Shown here one piece after another: positions 18,838 through 28,669 of a stretch of DNA of 64,000 bases. How positions within the stretch are numbered: position 1 is the first letter of the stretch; each line of letters starts with the position of its first letter. A program made the translations under genes and the position numbers. This DNA is from Shewanella jiangmenensis. GTDB lineage: Bacteria > Pseudomonadota > Gammaproteobacteria > Enterobacterales > Shewanellaceae. The stretch lies in the NCBI RefSeq assembly GCF_018596335.1, contig NZ_JAHEPS010000007.1:119268-183267 (forward strand). Direction: 5' to 3'. The notes under the pieces are model-generated. The model was not told where the DNA came from. It saw nothing but the letters and a program-made list of their open reading frames with translations, and made no database searches.

Positions 18838-20052
18838 TTACTCGGCGATGCGCTCCAGGCGCGCCAGATAAAAACCATCAAAGCCACTGCCCGCCGGGGT
18901 GATATTGTCATCTTCCAGCAAGCGGAAATTGGGGTTAGCCGCTAAAAATGCATCGACCTGACCGCGATTTTCACAGGGCATAATGGAGCAGGTCGCATAC
19001 ACCAGTATACCTCCTACTTTCACCATGCGGCTGTAACTGCCAAGAATGTGGGCCTGCAGCTCCATCAGCACCGGCAGACGCTCTTCGGTATCGCGCCACT
19101 TGGCATCCGGATTGCGCTTAAGCACCCCAAGGCCGGAGCATGGCACATCCAGCAGCACTCTGTCGGCAGAAAGCTTTAGACGCTTGATGGTCTTGGAGCC
19201 TGTGATAAGCCGGGTCTCGACGTTATGGGCACCGGCGCGGCGGGCACGCTCCTTGAGGTTATCGAGTTTCCACTGCTCCACGTCCATGGCAAGCAACCTG
19301 CCCTTGCCCGCCATCATGGCCGCAAGGTGCAGGGTTTTACCGCCGGCACCGGCGCAGGCATCAATCACCCGCATCCCGGGTTTCACATCAAGGGCCGCTG
19401 CTACCTTTTGTGAGCCGGCGTCCTGCTGCTCAAACCAGCCATCGGCAAAAGATTGAGTCCGAAAGAGGGCCGAATCAGAGGTGACCTCAAGCGCACTGTT
19501 AACTTCATCGACAGCCACTGTGGTCACGCCCTCGCCTTCGAGGCGCGCCGCAAGCGCATCTCGGTCACACTTAAGCGCGTTGGTGCGGATATAACGCTTG
19601 GGCTCAAGGCTAAGCGCCGCACGCTCGGCAGGCCAGCTTTCACCGAGCTCCCGCATGCCGAGGGCATCAAGCCACTCGGGGCAGCCATCCCACAGCAGCG
19701 GATTGGCTTTGGCCTCATCAAGGCGCGCCGCAAATACCTCATCTTCAATGGTGAGCGAGTAGCGGATTTTGGGCAGCGCCAGGCCATGGAACATGTGCCA
19801 GGCGTTGATAAGCCGGGTACCTTCACGTTCGAGGCGCGCAGGCTCAGTGTCAGCAAGATGGCAAAAAAGGTTCAGACGCCGGATAAGCTCACCCGTGACT
19901 GTGGTAATGCGTGCCAACTCTTCTCCGGGCAGTTTGAGGCCGGAAAAGTGGCGCGAATAGGCTCTGTCCAGCGGCGAGCCTTCATTGAGCACCATATTCA
20001 GGATCCCAATAACCAGCTCAGCCTGGGAGAACGACAAGGGTGATTGCAGCAT
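18838..20052 (-). CDS. RsmB/RsmF-family RNA (cytosine-5) methyltransferase
   Basis: SAM-dependent m5C RNA methyltransferase of 404 aa from the start chosen here. SAM-binding motif VIDACAGAGGKTLHLA; motif IV DVPCSGLGVLKRNPDAKWR and motif VI VYATCSIMPCEN hold the paired catalytic cysteines. ATG 20052 (MLQSPLSFSQAEL) is preferred to a TTG at 20178, since the extra stretch sits against the terminator of the next gene. Which rRNA base it modifies is not readable. Confidence is lower for the exact start. Confidence 0.92.
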   Translation of the reverse strand: MLQSPLSFSQAELVIGILNMVLNEGSPLDRAYSRHFSGLKLPGEELARITTVTGELIRRLNLFCHLADTEPARLEREGTRLINAWHMFHGLALPKIRYSLTIEDEVFAARLDEAKANPLLWDGCPEWLDALGMRELGESWPAERAALSLEPKRYIRTNALKCDRDALAARLEGEGVTTVAVDEVNSALEVTSDSALFRTQSFADGWFEQQDAGSQKVAAALDVKPGMRVIDACAGAGGKTLHLAAMMAGKGRLLAMDVEQWKLDNLKERARRAGAHNVETRLITGSKTIKRLKLSADRVLLDVPCSGLGVLKRNPDAKWRDTEERLPVLMELQAHILGSYSRMVKVGGILVYATCSIMPCENRGQVDAFLAANPNFRLLEDDNITPAGSGFDGFYLARLERIAE

Positions 20053-20181
20053 AACAGCGTCCAAGAATGAAAAAACCGCGAGATCATAGGAGGTATCGCC
20101 CACACAGGCAAGGAAAGCGAGAAACAATTGCGCCAATGCAGCGCCTGTTGGCAAAGCTCGCTTACGCGCGGCAAACAAAAA

Positions 20182-20204
20182 CGCGCCTCAAAAGGCGCGC
20201 TTTT
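20182..20204. terminator. Bidirectional hairpin terminator
   Basis: CGCGCCT and AGGCGCG arms separated by CAAA, flanked by an A-run on the left and TTTT on the right, so it can end transcripts on either strand. It lies 80 bp downstream of the hexose permease (minus strand) and upstream of the methyltransferase gene. Confidence 0.7.
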
Positions 20205-20283
20205 ATCATCGGCGTAAGCAGGTTTCGTGGATAAGGGCGGTCGCTTTATTCGTCACCTTAGCCCGCCACCTTAGCCCGCCGCA

Positions 20284-21579
20284 TTATCTGGCAACAACGT
20301 TCTCGGCAACGTTGTCGGCCGCGACAGACGAGCCCTTAAGACCATAAAAAAGGATATAGGCATAGCAAAGCACCGGCAGCACAAAGGAAATCGTCAGTCC
20401 CGCCACATCGGCAACCACACCCTGCAGCAGCGGCACTATGGCGCCGCCTACAATCGCGAGGCACAAAATACCGCTGCCCTGGGCAGTAGCAGGCCCTAAG
20501 TTTTTCAGCGCCAGACTGAAAATGGTCGGGAACATAATGGAGTTAAAAAGCCCCACCGCCAGAATCGCCCACATCGCCACGGCGCCTTCACTCATCATGG
20601 CGACCACCACCAGCAGCGCTGCCATCAGCGCGTTAAAGCCAAGCACCTTGCCGGCGGCTACTTTTTGCATCACGGCCGCGCCGATAAAACGTCCCACCAT
20701 GGCGCCGCCCCAATAAAAGGCGATGTAATGGGCGGCGTCGGCTTCTTCGAGCCCCGCCACATGGGCCTGACCTAAAAAGTTCACCAAAAAGCTGCCGATG
20801 GCCACTTCGCCGCCAACGTAGACAAAAATGCCGATGGCGCCAAGCACCAGATGGCGGTGACTGAGGGCGCTTTTGCCTTCAATCACTGCTGCGTCGTCCT
20901 GCTGCTCATGTTCATTGACGTGCGGGAGTTTTATCAGCGAAAACACCACCGCGAGCACAATCAACATGCCGCAAAGGAGCAGATACGGCAGTTTCACCGC
21001 CTCGGCTTCGGCTTCGGCCGAGGCGCCCACCGCCACCGACAAAATCAGCAGTGCCCCAAAGGATGGCGCGAGTGTGGTACCAAGGGAGTTAAAGGCCTGG
21101 GTCAGGGTCAAGCGGCTTGAGGCGGTTTCTACCGGCCCAAGGGCTGTTACGTAGGGATTGGCCGCCACCTGCAGCACTGTGATGCCACTTGCCAGCACAA
21201 ACAGCGCGCCAAGAAAGAGACCGTAAGTCGCATAAGCCGCCGCCGGGTAAAACAGCGCGCAGCCAAGGGCGGCGGTCAAAAGCCCCACCACTATGCCCTT
21301 TTGATAGCCTAAGCGTTTCACCAGCACGCCCGCCGGCACCGACACCAGAAAGTAAGCGCCGAAAAAGCAAAACTGAATCAGCATCGCCTGGGCGTAACTT
21401 AAACTGAATACCGCTTTTAAATGCGGAATAAGGATGTCGTTGAGGCAAGTGATAAAGCCCCACATAAAAAACAAGGTGGTGAGGGATGTCAGGGCAAACA
21501 GATACTGAGGTTGACTCTGCCCCACTGCAGTTTGGTTTGTGGACGACTTTGACGCCGTCATAGGTACACCGGAAGCCAT
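20284..21579 (-). CDS. MFS sugar permease, FucP/glucose-galactose family
   Basis: Twelve-helix sugar:proton (or Na+) symporter of 431 aa. The first helix region [22 protein letters not shown] and the later [11 protein letters not shown] are typical of the FucP/GluP/NagP group. ATG 21579 is selected because caaggagaacagc precedes it; longer frames upstream are repetitive leader DNA. Being downstream of an alpha-glucosidase on the same strand, import of glucose released from maltodextrin is the likely role. The exact sugar is inference. Confidence 0.88.
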   Translation of the reverse strand: MASGVPMTASKSSTNQTAVGQSQPQYLFALTSLTTLFFMWGFITCLNDILIPHLKAVFSLSYAQAMLIQFCFFGAYFLVSVPAGVLVKRLGYQKGIVVGLLTAALGCALFYPAAAYATYGLFLGALFVLASGITVLQVAANPYVTALGPVETASSRLTLTQAFNSLGTTLAPSFGALLILSVAVGASAEAEAEAVKLPYLLLCGMLIVLAVVFSLIKLPHVNEHEQQDDAAVIEGKSALSHRHLVLGAIGIFVYVGGEVAIGSFLVNFLGQAHVAGLEEADAAHYIAFYWGGAMVGRFIGAAVMQKVAAGKVLGFNALMAALLVVVAMMSEGAVAMWAILAVGLFNSIMFPTIFSLALKNLGPATAQGSGILCLAIVGGAIVPLLQGVVADVAGLTISFVLPVLCYAYILFYGLKGSSVAADNVAENVVAR

Positions 21580-21594
21580 GCTGTTCTCCTTGCA

Positions 21595-21648
21595 GGTTGC
21601 TTTTGTTGCTCTTGTTGTTCTTGTTGCCCTTGTTGCTCTTGATGTAAA
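21595..21648 (+). repeat. CTTGTTG short repeats upstream of the permease RBS
   Basis: Five or more imperfect copies of a CTTGTTGCTCTTGTTGTT-type 9-base pattern lie directly upstream of the hexose permease ribosome site (AACAAGAGC on the coding strand). They keep some frames open but no protein feature is convincing. They may be slippage products in the leader. Confidence 0.5.
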
Positions 21649-21855
21649 CGGGCTAAGTTGTTTTAGCGGTGTTGTGATAGAAACTGCTTTATATCCGCTG
21701 CGTTTTATATCCACAGCGTTATGGATACTGCCTTATTTCTGCGCAGATTTTGAACCAAATTAATCCGCTCCGACTTAATCCGCGCCTCAATCCGTCTTGA
21801 GCCGAGGGCTCAATCATTTGCTTACTTTGCCCTGCTAAACGGTAGCAGATAAGCC

Positions 21856-21948
21856 AAGCGGCACTCTTTTTAACCGATTGGCTTACTTTTTAGCCGCTTG
21901 GCCATTCTTTTTAGCTGCTTGGCCGTCCTCTTCAGCCGCGTGGCGTCG
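21856..21948 (-). repeat. Imperfect 20-21 bp tandem repeat, about 4.5 copies
   Basis: Units at 21856-21875, 21876-21895, 21896-21916, 21917-21937 and a partial at 21938. The pattern is GCTTGGCCATTCTTTTTAGC with variants. They lie between the alpha-glucosidase stop and the permease gene, in a 380-bp gap without a convincing gene. A second pair of similar stretches (TTTATATCC..GCGTT) lies at about 21690-21722. Confidence 0.6.
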
Positions 21949-21959
21949 TGCCTTGATTA

Positions 21960-23585
21960 TCAGCCAAGCTTTAGCAGCAGCGCGCCGTGGGGTTCAAGGG
22001 CAATCTCGCCGCCGCTTTTAAGCAAGCCGCCGCCAAGCCCGTGCCCCTCGAGTATGCTGGCAGATTCTGCCTCAGCAAACCGGCACTTCTGATTAACATC
22101 AGAAAGATTGAACACACAAAGCAGTTTTTCAGCACCATGCTCACGAACAAACGCCAGCACAGGCTCATTGACATCAATAAACTTGATTCCACCCGACACC
22201 AATGCCGGCTGAGTGCTGCGCCAGGCCATAAAACGGCGAAACTGATTCAGCACCGAATCCCTGTTCGCTTCCTGCACATCGACACTGAGGGGGCGATGGG
22301 CATCCGGCAGCGGCAGCCAGGGGGTATCGCTGCCAAAGCCCATCGCGCTATCACCGCTTTGCCACGGCATTGGGGTGCGACAGCCATCGCGGCCTTTAAA
22401 GTTAGGCCAGAAGGTGATGCCGAATGGGTCCTGCAGCGCTTCGTAGGGGATGTCAGCTTCAGTAAGCCCCAGCTCTTCACCCTGATAAACGCACAAACTG
22501 CCGCGCAGACAGCCAAGCAGCGCCGATAACATCTTGGCCATTTGGGTACTGCCTTTACCCTGTCCCCAGCGGCTAAGCACCCGCTCCACATCGTGATTGC
22601 CAATCGCCCAGCAAGGCCAGCCGCTGCCGATGGCGTTTTCCAGCGCCTCCACTGTGCTGCGGATGTAGGCAGCGCTGTAATCTTTGGTCAAAAGCTCAAA
22701 GCTGTAGGCCATGTGCAGGCGATTATCGCCTTTGGTGTACTCGGCCATGGTGGCGAGGGAGTCTTCGCTTGAGACTTCGCCTAAGGTCACAGTGCCCGGG
22801 TAGCGGTCAATCAGCGCGCGCAGCTCCTCGATAAAGCCCAGGGTCTCGGGGCGCTCGTTGTTGTACCAGTGGTACTGATAGGCGTATGGGTTATCTTCAG
22901 AAAAACCACGGCCGGCGCGTTTGTCGGCAGGTTTGGCCGGATTGTCGCGAAGCTTTTCATCGTGGAAACAAAAAGTGATGGCATCGAGACGGAAACCATC
23001 GACGCCCTTTTTCAGCCAAAACTCGACGTTATCGAGCACGGCCTTGCGGACGTCCTCGCAGTGAAAGTTAAGATCGGGCTGACTTTTCAAAAAGTTATGC
23101 AGATAGTACTGCTGGCGCCTTGGCTCCCACTCCCAGGCGCAGCCACCGAAAATGGCCAGCCAGTTATTGGGCGCCGTGCCATCTTCGCGGGGATCGGCCC
23201 ATACATACCAGTCGGCCTTGGGGTTATCGCGGCTCTGGCGGCTCTCGGCAAACCAGGCGTGTTCATCGGAGGTGTGACTGAGCACCTGATCGATAATCAC
23301 CTTAAGCCCGAGCTGATGGGCCTTGGCTATCAGTTCATCAAAATCGGCCATGGTGCCGAACATGGGGTCAACATCCAAATAGTCGCTGATGTCGTAACCG
23401 AAGTCTTTCATCGGGGAGCGGAAAAACGGCGAGATCCAGATGGCGTCGACATTGAGGCTGGCAATGTAGTCCAGTCGCTGGATGATCCCTTTCAGATCGC
23501 CAATGCCATCGCCGTTGGTGTCCTGCAGGCTGCGCGGATAGATCTGGTAAATGGCAGCGCCGCGCCACCAGGGTATCGTGTTCAT
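21960..23585 (-). CDS. GH13 alpha-glucosidase
   Basis: Oligo-1,6-/alpha-glucosidase type GH13 enzyme of 541 aa that releases glucose from maltooligosaccharides. It begins WWRGAAIYQIYPRS. Catalytic residues sit in the normal motifs: D201 in GVDGFRLDA, E270 in TVTLGEVSS and D332 in AIGNHDVERV. Motif I (DQVLSHTSDEH) is present. There is no signal peptide from ATG 23585, so it is cytoplasmic; the upstream in-frame stretch overlaps regulatory DNA. It diverges from the TonB receptor gene and shares its putative LacI-type operators. Confidence 0.94.
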   Translation of the reverse strand: MNTIPWWRGAAIYQIYPRSLQDTNGDGIGDLKGIIQRLDYIASLNVDAIWISPFFRSPMKDFGYDISDYLDVDPMFGTMADFDELIAKAHQLGLKVIIDQVLSHTSDEHAWFAESRQSRDNPKADWYVWADPREDGTAPNNWLAIFGGCAWEWEPRRQQYYLHNFLKSQPDLNFHCEDVRKAVLDNVEFWLKKGVDGFRLDAITFCFHDEKLRDNPAKPADKRAGRGFSEDNPYAYQYHWYNNERPETLGFIEELRALIDRYPGTVTLGEVSSEDSLATMAEYTKGDNRLHMAYSFELLTKDYSAAYIRSTVEALENAIGSGWPCWAIGNHDVERVLSRWGQGKGSTQMAKMLSALLGCLRGSLCVYQGEELGLTEADIPYEALQDPFGITFWPNFKGRDGCRTPMPWQSGDSAMGFGSDTPWLPLPDAHRPLSVDVQEANRDSVLNQFRRFMAWRSTQPALVSGGIKFIDVNEPVLAFVREHGAEKLLCVFNLSDVNQKCRFAEAESASILEGHGLGGGLLKSGGEIALEPHGALLLKLG

Positions 23586-23755
23586 TCTCGCCCCTATTTT
23601 TTGCTGTTTTAGCTGTTTTTGCTGTTCTGTATCCGGGCCTTTGGCCCCGGCCAGCGGCCGCTGTTGGCCAAATGTTGCCGACAGGTAAGCGTACTGGGTG
23701 TGGTTTCTTTGCTGGATGCAGAATACGTGACAAGCAAAAGCGGCAGCAATAGACC

Positions 23756-23769
23756 TGCATACGTATGCA
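23756..23769. promoter_or_regulatory. Putative LacI-type (MalR) operator 1
   Basis: TGCATACGTATGCA, a perfect 14-bp palindrome. It has the central CG and even symmetry expected of LacI-family operators. It lies 170 bp upstream of the alpha-glucosidase start. The LacI-type gene at 38.7-39.8 kb is the likely binder. Confidence 0.7.
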
Positions 23770-23905
23770 AAAATCAATCACTTAGCTTACAGCACACATC
23801 GTGAGTTTTAAGTCTATAATTTCAATGCGTTATAAATCATTTGGTTTGTTCTTTTTTTGTTGCAATTGGTGGTTCTTGCCTGGGTTAGCCCACCGACAGC
23901 GCTTT

Positions 23906-23919
23906 TGAATACGTATGCA
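23906..23919. promoter_or_regulatory. Putative LacI-type (MalR) operator 2
   Basis: TGAATACGTATGCA, differing from operator 1 at two positions. It is 190 bp upstream of the TonB receptor start and 150 bp from operator 1 (centre to centre), a spacing that would allow looping. Confidence 0.7.
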
Positions 23920-24108
23920 CCCGGTTGTGAAGGCAAATGGCGCGGGAGTAGTATCGTCACCGTTGCGCAACATGTTGGTCATAAAAACAGCTCTTATGCA
24001 GTCAGTTAAGTGCTCGCATGCCCAATTACATTAATAAACAAAGACTGTTGTCCCAACACTTAAGGCTCGCTGGCACCCACAGACCGGCGACACAAAGGGG
24101 AAAGATGA

Positions 24109-26868
24109 ATGATGCGATTTAAACCAAGTGTGCTGACCCTGGCGCTTTTTGCCGCAGGTGTGAGCATGTACAGCCACGGCGCTGAAGAAGCCGTTACTGC
24201 CAAGAGCGCCGACGAAGCCGTAAAGAGCCAGGACGCAAAAGCTGAAGACCAAGCCATTGAAGTCATTCAGGTAACCGGTATTCGCCGCTCGCTGCAGGAA
24301 TCACAGGCCACCAAGATGGCCAACTCTTCTGTGGTGGAAGCCATTTCTGCCGAAGACATCGGCAAACTACCTGACGTGAGTATTGCCGAGTCTCTGGCCC
24401 GCCTGCCCGGCGTTGCCGCCCAGCGTCTCGACGGCCGCGCCAACGTGATTTCTATCCGCGGCCTTGGTCCTGACTTTACCACCGCGACCTTAAACGGCCG
24501 CGAGCAGGCCACAGTGAACGATAATCGCGGTGTGGAGTTTGACCAGTATCCGTCTGAGCTCCTGAATCAGGTGGTGGTATACAAAACCCCCGATGCGACC
24601 CTGATGACCCAGTCAATCGGCGGCACCGTAGACATGCAAACCATTCGTCCCCTCGCCCATGGCCAGCAAACCTTTGTGGTGGGTGCCCGTGGTGAATACA
24701 ACGATTTGGGTGCCCTTAACAGCGACAGCACCGACAAGGGCTATCGCTTCAACTTCTCTTATGTAGATCAGTTCCTTGACGACACCCTGGGTGTGGCGGT
24801 GGGCTATGCCCGTATGAGCTCGCCCAACCAGGAAGAGCGCTGGCAGGCCTGGGGTTACCCAGAGCTGGATTACAATGCCAACAATCCCAAGGTACTGGGT
24901 GGTGCCAAGCCCTTTGTCCGTTCAAGCGAGCTTCAGCGTGACGGCGTACTGGCCGTGCTTGAATACCAGCCAAACGACAAGTTCCACAGTCTGCTCGACC
25001 TCTACTACTCCAAGTTTGATGACCAGCAGCTGCTGCGCGGTATCGAAATTCCGGGCCAATGGGGTGCCGGCTGGGGTAACAGCGGCATTACTGCCAACAA
25101 GTCCACCGACGGTCTGGTCACCGAAGGCACCATCAATGATGCCGCCGTGGTGGTGCGTAACGACGTAAACACCCGTGAAGCCGACGCCCTGTCAGTTGGC
25201 TGGAACAACCAGTATCAAATCAACGACAGCTGGACAGTTGAAGCCGATATCGCCCTTTCCCGCGCCAATCGCACCGACATCGGTATGGAAAGCTACAGCG
25301 GCACCGGCCGTGGTAATGGCAACGGCGCCACCGATACCCTGGGCTTTGTTTACGATGGTGATGGCCGCTATCAGTTCAGCCATAACCTCGATTATGCAGA
25401 TGCGGCGCTGATTAAACTCGGCGGCCCGTTCAGCTGGGGTAATCCGGTTGGCCCAGACAGTCAGGACGGCTTTATCAACAAGCCTGAAATTGACGATGAA
25501 ATCAAATCCATGCGCCTTGCCGCCGAGTATATGATTGATGCCGGCGCCATTCGCAACATCACCTTCGGTCTGAACTACACCGAGCGTGACAAGAGCAAGA
25601 TGGATCAGGGTTTCTACCTGACCCTGAAAGACTATCCGGCCATGATAACCGTGCCATCCCAGTATCTGCTGGCACCGACCTCGCTGGATTTCTTCGGCAT
25701 GGGCGACATGCTGAGCTACGACTCACTGGCGTTTTACAACGATGGCCACTACATCGAAACCAGCGCCGACAGTGTTGATTTAAGCCGTGCCACCAACTCC
25801 TGGAAAGTGTACGAAGAAGTTACCACTGCCTTTGTCAAACTGGATCTGGACACCAGCATAGGTGACATGCCGCTGACCGGTAACTTCGGCCTGCAGGCTG
25901 TGGATACCGACCAGAGCTCCGACGGCACTGTGGCCTCGGTTGAAGATGGCAAAGTGGTCAAGACCCCCATCAGCGCCGGCGACAGTTATCTTGAGTGGCT
26001 GCCAAGCATGAACCTGTCGCTGGAAGTGGCAGAAGATCAGGTAGTTCGCCTCGCGGCCGCCCGTACCCTGACCCGCGCCCGCATGGACAAGATGAATGCC
26101 AACGTCAACTTCAGCTATAACGCCAATCCAAGCGATGGTGTTAACTGGACCGGTGGCGGCGGCAACCCAGAGCTTCGCCCCTGGCTTGCCCGTCAGTACG
26201 ACATCAGCTACGAAAACTACTTTGCCGATCAGGGTTACTTTGCCATCGCCGCATTCTACAAAGATCTGGAAAACTACGTTTTCAATCAGAACAGCGACTT
26301 CAACTTCGGTGAACTGTTCCCCGATGTTCCAGGCAACCCAATCGGTAACATCAGCCAGCCACAAAACGGCAACGGCGGTTATGTGCGCGGCGTTGAAGCC
26401 ACAGTACAGCTGGACTTTGGCTACTTTGCCCAGCCGCTGGAAGGCCTTGGTATGTACTTAAGCGGTACCTACAACGAAAGCGAAGTGAAAGAAACCGCCG
26501 ATTCTGAGCCAAGCACCCTGCCCGGTCTGTCTGAGAAAACCTTCAACGCCACCCTGTACTATGAAAACAGTGGTTTTGAAGCACGCATCAGCTCACGCTA
26601 CCGCTCTGATTTCCTTGGTGAAGTGACCAAGATCAGTCTGCAGCGTGAAAACGTCAACATCATGGCCGAAACCGTGGTGGATGCGCAGATTGGTTACGAC
26701 TTCTCTGAAAGCGGTATCGACGCGCTGTATGGCCTGTCCGTGCTCTTCCAGGTGAATAACCTCACCAACGAGCCGTTCATCTCCTACTTTGGTGATGACA
26801 AGCGCTTCGTCCGTGACTACCAGAACTACGGCCGCAACTTTATGTTGGGCGCGAACTACAAGTTCTGA
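24109..26868 (+). CDS. TonB-dependent receptor, probably for maltodextrins
   Basis: Outer-membrane transporter of 919 aa. The signal peptide is LTLALFAAGVSMYSHGA. The plug begins VIQVTGIRRSLQESQATK and contains IGKLPDVSIAESLARLPGV and SIRGLGPDFTTATLNGRE, typical of the large TonB receptors used for carbohydrates in Shewanella, Caulobacter and Xanthomonas relatives. It ends in the aromatic NFMLGANYKF. The gene is flanked by alpha-glucucosidase, halogenase-like and GH13 genes, so the substrate is most likely maltooligosaccharide. ATG 24109 and 24112 are equally possible. Confidence 0.94.
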   Translation: MMRFKPSVLTLALFAAGVSMYSHGAEEAVTAKSADEAVKSQDAKAEDQAIEVIQVTGIRRSLQESQATKMANSSVVEAISAEDIGKLPDVSIAESLARLPGVAAQRLDGRANVISIRGLGPDFTTATLNGREQATVNDNRGVEFDQYPSELLNQVVVYKTPDATLMTQSIGGTVDMQTIRPLAHGQQTFVVGARGEYNDLGALNSDSTDKGYRFNFSYVDQFLDDTLGVAVGYARMSSPNQEERWQAWGYPELDYNANNPKVLGGAKPFVRSSELQRDGVLAVLEYQPNDKFHSLLDLYYSKFDDQQLLRGIEIPGQWGAGWGNSGITANKSTDGLVTEGTINDAAVVVRNDVNTREADALSVGWNNQYQINDSWTVEADIALSRANRTDIGMESYSGTGRGNGNGATDTLGFVYDGDGRYQFSHNLDYADAALIKLGGPFSWGNPVGPDSQDGFINKPEIDDEIKSMRLAAEYMIDAGAIRNITFGLNYTERDKSKMDQGFYLTLKDYPAMITVPSQYLLAPTSLDFFGMGDMLSYDSLAFYNDGHYIETSADSVDLSRATNSWKVYEEVTTAFVKLDLDTSIGDMPLTGNFGLQAVDTDQSSDGTVASVEDGKVVKTPISAGDSYLEWLPSMNLSLEVAEDQVVRLAAARTLTRARMDKMNANVNFSYNANPSDGVNWTGGGGNPELRPWLARQYDISYENYFADQGYFAIAAFYKDLENYVFNQNSDFNFGELFPDVPGNPIGNISQPQNGNGGYVRGVEATVQLDFGYFAQPLEGLGMYLSGTYNESEVKETADSEPSTLPGLSEKTFNATLYYENSGFEARISSRYRSDFLGEVTKISLQRENVNIMAETVVDAQIGYDFSESGIDALYGLSVLFQVNNLTNEPFISYFGDDKRFVRDYQNYGRNFMLGANYKF

Positions 26869-26885
26869 TGAGTCTGTGAGCCACA

Positions 26886-26914
26886 AGCCCTTGCCAGTGC
26901 GAGGGCTTTTTTTT
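26886..26914 (+). terminator. Rho-independent terminator of the TonB receptor gene
   Basis: AGCCCT and AGGGCT arms with a 10-base loop, followed by eight T, 18 bp after the stop codon. Confidence 0.85.
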
Positions 26915-27049
26915 AGCTTGGATGCAAGCGCCATGCTGCATTGACGTTCAGAGCCCATGCTCAGGCCATGCAAAACAATGCGTGAGCCATGCAAAAACAA
27001 TGCAAAAGCAAGGCACTGGCAAAGCCTGCATCAGGCACAAGGAGGCTAG

Positions 27050-28669
27050 ATGGCAACCGCCCATAACCCCAATGCCGTAAAATCCGTCATCATCCTCGGT
27101 GGCGGCAGCGCCGGCTGGATGAGCGCCGCGCTCCTGTGCCGGCTGTTCAAACAGCAGCTACATATCACTCTGGTGGAATCCGCCGACATAGGCACCATAG
27201 GTGTCGGCGAAGCCAGCATTCCGCCACTGACGTTATTTAATCAAGCACTTGGCATTGATGAAGCCGAGTTTTTACGCCAAACCCAGGGCAGCATCAAACT
27301 GGGTATCGAATTTCAGGGCTGGGGCGATAAAACGAGCCGCTATATGCACGCCTTTGGTGCCATCGGTAAGGATCTTGGTCTTATCCCTTTTCACCAGCTG
27401 TGGCTTAATCAAACGCTTAACGGCAAAGAAGCAGGCACGCTTTGGGATTACTCTTTTAATGTAAAAGCGGCCAGCGCCCATAAATTTGCGCCCATGGCCA
27501 GTATCCAAGGCACGCCGCTCTCTGGTCTCACCCACGCTTATCACTTTGATGCCGGGCTTTATGGCGCGTTTTTGAAGGACTACAGCATCGCACGGGGCGT
27601 AACGCACATCATAGGCCATCTGGAAAAGGTCAATCTGCACACGCCTGCGACCGGACTTGCGTGCATCGATGAAGCAGGTAACGCTTGTGCCATAGATAAG
27701 CAAAGCCAGGAACAAATCCAAGAGCAAATCCAAGAGCAAATCCAAGAGCCGCGTATAGCTTCCATCAGCTTAAAAAACGGCGACACCTTAAGTGCGGATT
27801 TCTTTATCGATTGTACTGGCATGCAGGCGCTGCTGGTTGAAGGTGCGCTCAAGGCAGGCTTTGAGGATTACAGCGCACTGCTGCCCTGTGACCGCGCCAT
27901 CGCCGTGCCCTGTGAGCGCAGCGAGCCACTATTGCCCTACACCCAGTCCATCGCCTTTGAGGCAGGCTGGCGCTGGCGCATTCCGCTGTCGCACCGCACC
28001 GGCAACGGCGTGGTGTATTCAAGCGCCCATATGAGCGATGACGCGGCCGAGGCGCTGCTGATGAAGAGCCTTGATGGCAAGCCACTTGGCGAGCCAAAGC
28101 GGATCCGCTTCAAAACCGGCAGGCGCACACGCCAATGGGTTGGCAACTGTGTCTCCATTGGCCTCTCGAGCGGCTTTTTGGAGCCCCTTGAGAGCACCAG
28201 TATTCATCTGGTGCAATCGGCGCTGCTGCGCCTGGTGCGCTTTTTCCCCGCCGGGCACGACTATCAGCACAGCCGCGCGCTCTTTAACGCCGAGTCAAAG
28301 CAGGAGTTTGAAGAAATACGCGACTTTATTGTGCTGCACTACGTGCTTAACCGGCGCGATGAACCCTTCTGGCACGAGCGCGCCCAAATCCAGCTTCCGC
28401 AAAGTCTTGCCGATCGTATGGCACTTTTTGCCGAAAACGGCACCCTCCTTCGCCGCACAGATGAGCTTTTTTCAGCACTTGCATGGCAGCAGGTGTTTCT
28501 TGGTCAGGGCCTGCTGCCGAAGGCATCCTCGGCGCTGGCAGCTAACGTGCCAGAGGGGCAGATTGCTGATTACCTTAACGATATTCGCCGCATTCAGCAG
28601 CAGGCAACCGCTGCATTGCCAAGCCACAGCGACTATCTGGCTGCACTTAACGCGAAAGGAAGCAGATGA
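27050..28669 (+). CDS. Flavin-dependent tryptophan halogenase-like protein
   Basis: A 539-aa FAD protein. The N-terminal FAD motif is GGGSAGWMSA. The halogenase Lys is present as K83 in GSIKLGIEFQGW. The WxWxIP signature appears as GWRWRIPL, and the Glu of PLEST appears in FLEPLESTSI near residue 380. Such proteins are often found next to TonB receptors for sugars, where no chlorination of tryptophan has been shown, so the substrate is unknown. A QEQIQEQIQEQIQE repeat lies near 224-237. RBS acaaggaggctag. The stop overlaps the next ATG. Confidence 0.9.
   Translation: MATAHNPNAVKSVIILGGGSAGWMSAALLCRLFKQQLHITLVESADIGTIGVGEASIPPLTLFNQALGIDEAEFLRQTQGSIKLGIEFQGWGDKTSRYMHAFGAIGKDLGLIPFHQLWLNQTLNGKEAGTLWDYSFNVKAASAHKFAPMASIQGTPLSGLTHAYHFDAGLYGAFLKDYSIARGVTHIIGHLEKVNLHTPATGLACIDEAGNACAIDKQSQEQIQEQIQEQIQEPRIASISLKNGDTLSADFFIDCTGMQALLVEGALKAGFEDYSALLPCDRAIAVPCERSEPLLPYTQSIAFEAGWRWRIPLSHRTGNGVVYSSAHMSDDAAEALLMKSLDGKPLGEPKRIRFKTGRRTRQWVGNCVSIGLSSGFLEPLESTSIHLVQSALLRLVRFFPAGHDYQHSRALFNAESKQEFEEIRDFIVLHYVLNRRDEPFWHERAQIQLPQSLADRMALFAENGTLLRRTDELFSALAWQQVFLGQGLLPKASSALAANVPEGQIADYLNDIRRIQQQATAALPSHSDYLAALNAKGSR

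Larger units (their letters stand above)
23586..24108. promoter_or_regulatory. Divergent control region of the maltodextrin genes
   Basis: A 523-bp AT-rich gap between the alpha-glucosidase (left) and TonB receptor (right). It holds two near-perfect palindromes centred on ACGT and a possible half site (GAATACGTGAC, 23721-23731). No protein-coding feature is seen. I could not fix -35/-10 boxes with confidence. Confidence 0.6.

Noticed and set aside
20053..20178. N-terminal extension of the methyltransferase from TTG 20178
   Set aside because: It begins against a terminator and adds sequence not expected of RsmB/F proteins; ATG 20052 gives the usual start.
23586..23777. N-terminal extension of the alpha-glucosidase
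   Set aside because: It covers an operator and control DNA, and the enzyme family starts at the later Met before PWWRGA.
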